Assembly: GCA_002685335.1 (NCBI GenBank)
Contig: NYWY01000006.1
Span: 1-11,413 of the forward strand
DNA length: 11,413 bases
From: Planctomycetaceae bacterium
GTDB taxonomy: Bacteria > Planctomycetota > Phycisphaerae > Phycisphaerales > SM1A02
Reading direction: 5' to 3'
In this document: in pieces, positions 7,450 through 11,413 of the stretch
Numbering within the stretch: the stretch's first letter is position 1
Layout: each line of letters starts with the position of its first letter
Notes under the pieces: generated by a model
The model's database searches: none
What the model saw: only the letters and a program-made list of their open reading frames with translations
Told to the model about the DNA's origin: nothing
Position numbers and translations under genes: made by a program

Positions 7450-8309
7450 TGTCGCCCCGACGGGTGCTGGTGATCGCGAATCGCGACCGGGATCGCGTTC
7501 CGGAGACGCTGCATCGAGTCGAATCCGCGATCACGAATGCCGGAGCCGTCACGACCATCCTTCGTCCGCAGGAGGAGGTGCCGGCCGACCTCGCCGAAGC
7601 CTGTTCCACCATCATCGTCCTTGGTGGCGACGGAACCATCCTCGCCGAAGCCCGTCGCCTCGCACCACTCGACCGACCGATCGCGGGGGTCAACGTGGGA
7701 CGCCTCGGATTCCTCGCCGGCTTCGACGCGGAGGGGTTCGCGTCCGCGGCGGTCGAGATCCTCGGTGACGCCCCCCCCGTCGTCGAACGAATGATGCTCG
7801 AAGTCCGAGTGGAAGCCGCTGAACACGGGGATTCCAGCGACTGGATCCCGTTCCTCAACGACGGTGTGATCACTGCGGGCGGACCGTTTCGCATGATCGA
7901 GCTCCGGGTCGATCTCGCCGACCGCCCCGGTCCCAGTCTTTCCGGAGATGGACTCATCGTCTCCACCCCGACCGGAAGCACCGCCTACAACGCGAGTGCC
8001 GGAGGCCCGATCGTCCATCCGGGCTGCGAGGCACTGGTCATCACCCCGCTCGCAGTCCACAGCCTCGCCTTCCGTCCCGTGGTCGCCCGCCCGGACGAGG
8101 CCCCCACCGTCCACGTCCTGCGAGCCAACGAGGGCACCAGCCTGGTGATCGACGGCCAGAAGACCCGCCGCCTGGCCTCAGGCGATACGGTGCGGTTCCG
8201 CCGGAGTGAACATCGGGTCCGACTCGTCCATGACGACGCGACCGACTTCTGGCAGACCGTGGTGCACAAGATGCGTTGGGCCACAGGTCCGACGTACCGG
8301 GACCGCTGA
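7449..8309 (+). CDS. nadK: NAD kinase (ATP/polyphosphate-dependent NAD+ phosphorylation)
   Basis: This enzyme phosphorylates NAD+ to NADP+ in the cytoplasm, setting the NADPH pool. Hallmarks are VLGGDGTIL (GGDGT, about residues 59-63), GVNVGRLGFLAG (80-91), FLNDGVIT, and the glycine-rich block GDGLIVSTPTGSTAYN (about 166-181) leading to GGPIVHP. The C-terminal SLVIDGQ strand is also present. At about 286 residues the length is normal for bacterial NadK. The ATG at 7449 overlaps the ATPase stop codon as TGATG; a GTG at 7446 would give a 4-bp GTGA overlap and one extra residue. Either way, translation is coupled to the ABC gene. A GGGGGAT stretch about 8 bases upstream may act as an SD. No key residue appears lost. 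FLNDG departs slightly from the usual NDV/NEV around the NAD-binding Asn-Asp/Glu, but the Asn-Asp pair remains. Confidence 0.96.
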   Translation: MSPRRVLVIANRDRDRVPETLHRVESAITNAGAVTTILRPQEEVPADLAEACSTIIVLGGDGTILAEARRLAPLDRPIAGVNVGRLGFLAGFDAEGFASAAVEILGDAPPVVERMMLEVRVEAAEHGDSSDWIPFLNDGVITAGGPFRMIELRVDLADRPGPSLSGDGLIVSTPTGSTAYNASAGGPIVHPGCEALVITPLAVHSLAFRPVVARPDEAPTVHVLRANEGTSLVIDGQKTRRLASGDTVRFRRSEHRVRLVHDDATDFWQTVVHKMRWATGPTYRDR

Positions 8310-8330
8310 TTCGAACTCCTGTTTTTCTCT
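8283..8330 (+). terminator. Weak candidate terminator between nadK and serS
   Basis: ACAGG (8283-8287) can pair with CCTGT (8318-8322), followed by a T/C-rich run (TTTTTCTCTCTC). GGTCC (8286-8290) with GGACC (8299-8303) is a competing inner stem. The stem is only 5 bp with a long loop, so this may simply be a pyrimidine-rich gap. The rest of the 53-bp nadK-serS gap shows no clear promoter or SD. Confidence 0.2.
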
Positions 8331-8362
8331 CTCCCCACTTCTTCGGCGTTGAACCAAACCCC

Positions 8363-9769
8363 ATGATCGACCTCAAGGACCTCCGCGAGAACCCCGACCG
8401 CTATCGGGAAGGCGTCACCGCCAAGAATGCGAGCGTCGACATCGACCGCGTGCTGGCGTTGGACACCGAACGTCGTCGCCTGCAGACCGAGCAGGAGGAG
8501 GCCCGGGCGGAACAGAAACGACTCGGCAAGGAGACCGGCCCGCAGATCGGCAAGCTCAAGGGCAGCCTCAAAGCCGCCGAGGGCGAAGAACGATCCCGGA
8601 TCGAGGCCGAGGTCGCCGAACTCGAGAAGCGACCGATCGCCCTCAAGGACCGCATCCAGATGTTGGAGGCGGAGATCCACGCGATCGATCCGAAATTCCA
8701 CGAAATGCTGCTCGCGATCCCGCAGCCACCGGCGGCCGACGTGCCCCGCGGCAAGGGGAGCGAAGACAACATCGAGATCCGCCAGTGGCATCCCGAGGGC
8801 TTCGATCCGTCGACGTCGTTCGCCGAGCAACGAGGCTTCACGCCGCGAACCCACCTGGATCTGGTGCACGAACTCGGCCTGGTGGATTTCGAACGTGGGG
8901 TCAAGATGGGTGGCAGCCGGCACTACGTGCTGACCGGCGCCGGCATGCGACTCCACCAGGCGATCCTCCGCTACGCCTTCGACTTCATGACCGTCGAGCA
9001 GGGTTTCACCCCGATGTCGGTACCGGTGGTGGTCAAGGAGGAATGCATGGAAGGCACGGGGTTCTTCCCCGGCGGCCGCGACCAGGCGTACCACATCGAG
9101 GAATCGGCTCGCGGTTCCGGCCACGACCTCTACCTGACCGGCACCGGTGAAGTGGGACTGATGGGTCTGCACGCCGACGAGATCGTCGACATCGACTCCC
9201 TGCCCATCACCTACACCACCGTCTCCACCTGTTTCCGCCGGGAAGCCGGCGCCGCCGGCAAGGACACCGCCGGCCTCTACCGCATCCACCAGTTCGACAA
9301 GGTCGAGCAGGTGGTGGTCTGCAAGGCCGACACCGCCGAGCAGAAGGAATGGCACGGCCGGATGATCGGCTTCGTGGAGTCGATCCTCCAGTCGCTCGAT
9401 CTCCCCTATCGCCTCCTGCAGTGCTGCACCGGTGATCTGGGCGCAAAGAACGAGGACATGATCGATGTCGAGTGCTGGATGCCCGGCCGCGGGGCCGACG
9501 GCGACGACGGCCGTCCGGTCGGTGACTGGGGCGAGACGCATTCCGCGAGCCGCCTCGGTGACTACCAGTGCCGGCGGCTGAACCTGCGCTACCGAGATCC
9601 CGAAACCAAGAAGACCGTCTTCGCCTACTCGCTCAACAACACCGTGGCGGCGAGTCCCCGGATCCTCATCCCGATCCTGGAGATGCATCAGCAGGCCGAT
9701 GGTTCGGTCTCGGTGCCGGAGGCGCTCCGCCCGTACATGGGCGGGATGGAGACGATCACCTCGCCCTGA
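8363..9769 (+). CDS. serS: Seryl-tRNA synthetase
   Basis: This class II aminoacyl-tRNA synthetase, 468 residues, charges tRNA-Ser with serine. The ATG at 8363 begins MIDLKDLRENPD, the conserved SerRS N-terminus; the frame stays open upstream but those residues are not SerRS-like. Residues ~30-105 form the Arg/Glu-rich antiparallel coiled coil that grips the tRNA long variable arm. The catalytic domain includes TGTGEVGL (TxE serine-binding loop), motif 2 CFRREAGAAGKDTAGLYR followed by HQFDKVE, and a motif 3 region LNNTVAASPRILIPILE that keeps the ATP-binding Arg but not the common GLAVGR wording. WGETHSASRLGDYQCRRLN corresponds to the usual E-SSCS-DFQARR segment. The C-terminus DGSVSVPEALRPYMGG is typical. 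No SD is seen upstream. It converges with the minus-strand gene at 9773. Confidence 0.97.
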   Translation: MIDLKDLRENPDRYREGVTAKNASVDIDRVLALDTERRRLQTEQEEARAEQKRLGKETGPQIGKLKGSLKAAEGEERSRIEAEVAELEKRPIALKDRIQMLEAEIHAIDPKFHEMLLAIPQPPAADVPRGKGSEDNIEIRQWHPEGFDPSTSFAEQRGFTPRTHLDLVHELGLVDFERGVKMGGSRHYVLTGAGMRLHQAILRYAFDFMTVEQGFTPMSVPVVVKEECMEGTGFFPGGRDQAYHIEESARGSGHDLYLTGTGEVGLMGLHADEIVDIDSLPITYTTVSTCFRREAGAAGKDTAGLYRIHQFDKVEQVVVCKADTAEQKEWHGRMIGFVESILQSLDLPYRLLQCCTGDLGAKNEDMIDVECWMPGRGADGDDGRPVGDWGETHSASRLGDYQCRRLNLRYRDPETKKTVFAYSLNNTVAASPRILIPILEMHQQADGSVSVPEALRPYMGGMETITSP

Positions 9770-9772
9770 TCC

Positions 9773-10726
9773 TCAGTCCGAGGTCGATTCGACGCCAGCG
9801 GGGAAATCAAGCGTCGCCCGCACCGGCCAGTGGTCCGAGAGCGGGCCCGCATCGTTGGCCGGAACCAGGATGTCGGTGTTCCGCACCGTGACCCCGCGAA
9901 CCAGGATGTGATCGATGCGACGACCACGAGGATCGTCCTTCCATCCGTTCCAGGTGCCGCGAGGCGCATCGGCGGGCCGACCCTTGATCGCCGACCACCC
10001 ATCGATGAACGCACCGTCATCCCTCGTGGCCAGGAGCGTCTCGAGAGGTGGTGACCCCGGCGTCGCGTTGAAGTCGCCGAGAATGACGACCGGTTCATCG
10101 CGCATCGTGCGAGGCCGGGATGCGATGCGTTGACGCACCAGTACCGCGCCCTTCTCACGAGCTTCAGCACTTCGGTGATCCAGGTGCAGGTTGCACACCC
10201 AGATCGGCGATCGATCGTCCGACTTTTCAACCGGAAGCAATCGGACCATCGTGACCATCCGCGTGCAGGCGGTGTTCCAGGACATCGACCCCGGCACTTC
10301 GGGCGTCTCACTCAACCAGAAGTGCGTCGCATGATCGGGATCGAGACGCCAGCGATCGCGCCGCCAGAAAATCGGGACCGCCTCCCCCCTGGCCGCGTCG
10401 CGTTCGCGACCGCGGCTGAAGCAACCGTGACCCTCGAGTCCCGAGGTGATCGCGGCCAGTTGATGCGGAAGCACTTCCTGCAATCCGATGATGTCGGCCT
10501 TGGAATCGGAAAGGTGCGTGATCACGCCATCGCGCCGATGCGGCCACGCGTGCACCCCGTCACCGGAATTGTCGTAGCGGATGTTCCAGGTCTCCACGAC
10601 GAGCGGCGGGGCGGCGTCGGCCCGGGAGCCGAGCAGGCCCCCCGCACCGAGGATCACCAGGAGACTCAGGAGTCGGCGGAGGAACCGCGATCCAACGGTG
10701 GGAGCATCAGTCGTCATGCCGTCCAT
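9773..10726 (-). CDS. Secreted endonuclease/exonuclease/phosphatase (EEP)-family protein
   Basis: This 317-residue protein has an N-terminal signal peptide: FLRRLLSLLVILGAGGLL, then SRADA-AP, with cleavage near residue 38. It should act in the periplasm or outside the cell. EEP-fold catalytic motifs are complete: WNIRYDN (Asn48), GLQEV (Glu84), NLHLDH (179-184), GDFNATP (Asp218, Asn220), RIDHILV (Asp272, His273) and SDHWPV (Asp298, His299). GEAVPIFWRRDRW matches the substrate-face strand of the family. Members cut phosphodiester or phosphomonoester bonds in nucleic acids, phospholipids or inositol phosphates; the substrate cannot be chosen from sequence. The RR in the leader is not followed by a proper Tat consensus, so Sec export is more likely. 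A second ATG at 10717 is an alternative start. The gene ends 3 bp from serS, tail to tail. Confidence 0.93.
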   Translation of the reverse strand: MDGMTTDAPTVGSRFLRRLLSLLVILGAGGLLGSRADAAPPLVVETWNIRYDNSGDGVHAWPHRRDGVITHLSDSKADIIGLQEVLPHQLAAITSGLEGHGCFSRGRERDAARGEAVPIFWRRDRWRLDPDHATHFWLSETPEVPGSMSWNTACTRMVTMVRLLPVEKSDDRSPIWVCNLHLDHRSAEAREKGAVLVRQRIASRPRTMRDEPVVILGDFNATPGSPPLETLLATRDDGAFIDGWSAIKGRPADAPRGTWNGWKDDPRGRRIDHILVRGVTVRNTDILVPANDAGPLSDHWPVRATLDFPAGVESTSD

Positions 10727-10759
10727 TGAACCCGACCCCGCCCCATGCCGCAGGGAAGC

Positions 10760-10782
10760 AGGCCTTCGGGCCCCGAAGACCT
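10760..10782. promoter_or_regulatory. Near-perfect 23-bp palindrome, possible operator
   Basis: Arms of 11 bases (AGGCCTTCGGG and CCCGAAGACCT) flank a single central C at 10771 and pair at 10 of 11 positions. The inner 7-bp arms CTTCGGG / CCCGAAG are perfect. A centre of one base suits a dimeric DNA-binding protein better than an RNA hairpin. It sits 34 bp upstream of the EEP start codon. No regulator gene is in the window. Confidence 0.35.
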
Positions 10783-10923
10783 CCTTTCCTGACCCGCCCT
10801 TGGCTGGGATCCACCGACGCCGATGTTTGATTCAGGACGAAAAACCCTGTCCCAGGTGATCCAAGGGGATATTCGAGGCGTTTTCAGACGAAACCGTCCC
10901 CTCCTTCCGGGAGTGCCCTGTGT

Positions 10924-10977
10924 GCCTTTCGAAGCCGGTCACGAGCACCGGCCTCGCAGAACCTCGATTCGAAAGGC
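10924..10977 (+). promoter_or_regulatory. Leader stem-loop that would sequester the Shine-Dalgarno site
   Basis: GCCTTTCGAA (10924-10933) and TTCGAAAGGC (10968-10977) are perfect 10-bp inverted repeats. Directly inside, GCCGGT (10934-10939) pairs with ACCGGC (10947-10952) around a 7-base loop, stacking a second helix on the first. The right arm contains GAAAGG, which is the best SD for the ATG at 10984 (7-base gap from AAAGG). In the mRNA the ribosome site would be fully base-paired, so translation would depend on melting the stem. As DNA it could instead be a protein-binding site. Confidence 0.5.
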
Positions 10978-10983
10978 CCCGTC

Positions 10984-11413
10984 ATGAACACCCCCCGACG
11001 ACCCCTGCTCACCGCTCTTCTGGCCGCCAGGGCCCTCGGCACCACGACGCTCGCCCAACACACGATCACCGTGGATGACGATCGCCTGCAGATCGCAGAT
11101 GCGATGTTCACGGATCTGGGATCCGCTCTTGCTCACTTGCATTCGGACTTCAATCCCGAGCTGCATCACGCAACGATCCTGCTGGCCCCTGGTCGGTACC
11201 ACCTGGTCGAGACCCTCGAGATGCCGGTTGGTGGTTTCGCCGGTACCGGTTCGACCAGCGGCGACGTGATGAATCTCGTCGAGACCCTGGAGATGCCGGT
11301 CGGCGGTTTCGCCGGCACCGGCCTGACCAGCGCCGACGTGATGAATCTCGTCGAGACCCTGGAGATGCCGGTCGGCGGTTTCGCAGGCACCGGCCTGACC
11401 AGCGCCGACGTGA
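10984..11413 (+). CDS. Secreted repeat-containing protein, possibly beta-helix fold, cut by right edge
   Basis: An open frame of 143 codons starts at ATG 10984 and has no stop before the window ends. GAAAGG sits 7 bases upstream of the start. A signal-like N-terminus (NTPRRPLLTALLAARALGTT, then TLA-Q) precedes the mature part; the Arg inside its hydrophobic core is unusual and makes it weaker than normal. Residues 27-72 (ITVDDDRLQIADAM, then LGSALAHL, then ATILLAPGRYHL) resemble the opening strand of pectin-lyase-fold/right-handed beta-helix proteins, where a phrase like I-L-APG-Y begins the helix. From residue 74 the protein consists of 24-residue repeats (LVETLEMPVGGFAGTG, then xTSxDVMN). 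No catalytic residues are visible. A surface or extracellular protein is the best guess; the function is unknown. Confidence 0.65.
   Translation, partial: MNTPRRPLLTALLAARALGTTTLAQHTITVDDDRLQIADAMFTDLGSALAHLHSDFNPELHHATILLAPGRYHLVETLEMPVGGFAGTGSTSGDVMNLVETLEMPVGGFAGTGLTSADVMNLVETLEMPVGGFAGTGLTSADV
11203..11413 (+). repeat. In-frame 72-bp tandem repeat, at least 2.9 copies, continuing past the edge
   Basis: Units lie at 11203-11274, 11275-11346 and 11347-11413 (truncated). Units 2 and 3 differ at one base in 67 (GCC versus GCA). Unit 1 differs from unit 2 at 9 of 72 bases; only Ser to Leu and Gly to Ala change the protein. The period is exactly 24 codons, so copy-number change keeps the frame. 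The antisense strand is also open across the array, a by-product of the period. Confidence 0.95.

Larger units (their letters stand above)
10727..10983. other. Divergent intergenic region, 257 bp, with several inverted repeats
   Basis: This gap separates the 5' ends of the EEP gene (minus) and the repeat-containing gene (plus), so both control regions must lie here. I see an imperfect palindrome at 10760-10782, an ACCTCCTTTC stretch at 10779-10788, a near-direct repeat of GACGAAAaaCC..GTCCC type (about 10837 and 10888), a 7-bp inverted pair CCCTTGG / CCAAGGG (10797-10803, 10861-10867), and a strong nested stem at 10924-10977. TTGATT at 10827-10832 could be a -35, but no matching -10 stands out. 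No protein-coding frame here looks real. Confidence 0.6.

Noticed and set aside
7985..9688. 567-codon minus-strand open frame antisense to nadK and serS
   Set aside because: The plus strand carries unmistakable SerRS and NadK motifs; the antisense product is His/Asp/Val-rich shadow sequence, expected where GC3 is high.
9767..9790. Terminator between converging serS and the EEP gene
   Set aside because: Only a 4-bp stem (CCTC/GAGG) without a T-tract lies here; the genes are 3 bp apart, so the transcripts probably overlap.
10991..11050. Tat signal because of RR in the repeat protein leader (and in the EEP leader)
   Set aside because: Neither has the S-R-R-x-F-L-K pattern; ordinary Sec signals explain both.
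11203..11413. CRISPR array or intergenic satellite
   Set aside because: Units are directly adjacent without spacers, the period is exactly 24 codons, and the frame continues from a signal-peptide-bearing gene.

Overview
This is GC-rich bacterial DNA with dense, strongly GC3-biased coding. It most resembles a member of the Planctomycetota, probably class Phycisphaerae. The clues are the left-edge multi-pass membrane protein, whose C-terminal pattern I recall from planctomycetes, the large secreted or membrane partner of an ABC ATPase, weak or absent Shine-Dalgarno sequences, and a seryl-tRNA synthetase with a variant motif 3. The lineage is an inference from gene style, not from a marker gene.

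Layout from left to right. Two minus-strand genes (1-909, cut by the window edge, and 947-1609) form a small operon for a multi-pass membrane protein and an uncharacterised protein. Divergent from them is a 98-aa zinc-ribbon protein with one membrane helix (1672-1968), then an M20-family metallopeptidase (2019-3440). A short minus-strand single-pass membrane protein (3462-3692) converges on the peptidase. Next is a tightly coupled plus-strand run: an ~895-aa exported or membrane protein (3824-6511), an ABC ATPase (6502-7449) and NAD kinase (7449-8309), joined by overlapping start and stop codons. Seryl-tRNA synthetase (8363-9769) follows after 53 bp. A secreted endonuclease/exonuclease/phosphatase-family protein (9773-10726, minus) converges on serS with a 3-bp gap. 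A 257-bp divergent intergenic region with notable inverted repeats leads to a secreted protein gene (10984 to the edge) that dissolves into near-identical 72-bp in-frame tandem repeats where the sequence stops.

How they fit together: nadK and serS are housekeeping genes. The large membrane protein plus ABC ATPase look like part of a gliding/Gld-type or ABC-2-type envelope system whose permease is not in the window. The M20 peptidase and secreted phosphatase/nuclease suggest scavenging of peptides and of phosphate or nucleotides. I see no CRISPR array, transposase, phage gene, tRNA or rRNA, and no obvious defence island.

The parts most worth a second look are at the right end: the leader whose 10-bp perfect stem would bury the Shine-Dalgarno sequence, and the expanding 24-residue repeat. 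Also of interest are the ABC operon without a permease and the TAnnnT boxes placed directly upstream of start codons, which would fit leaderless transcription.
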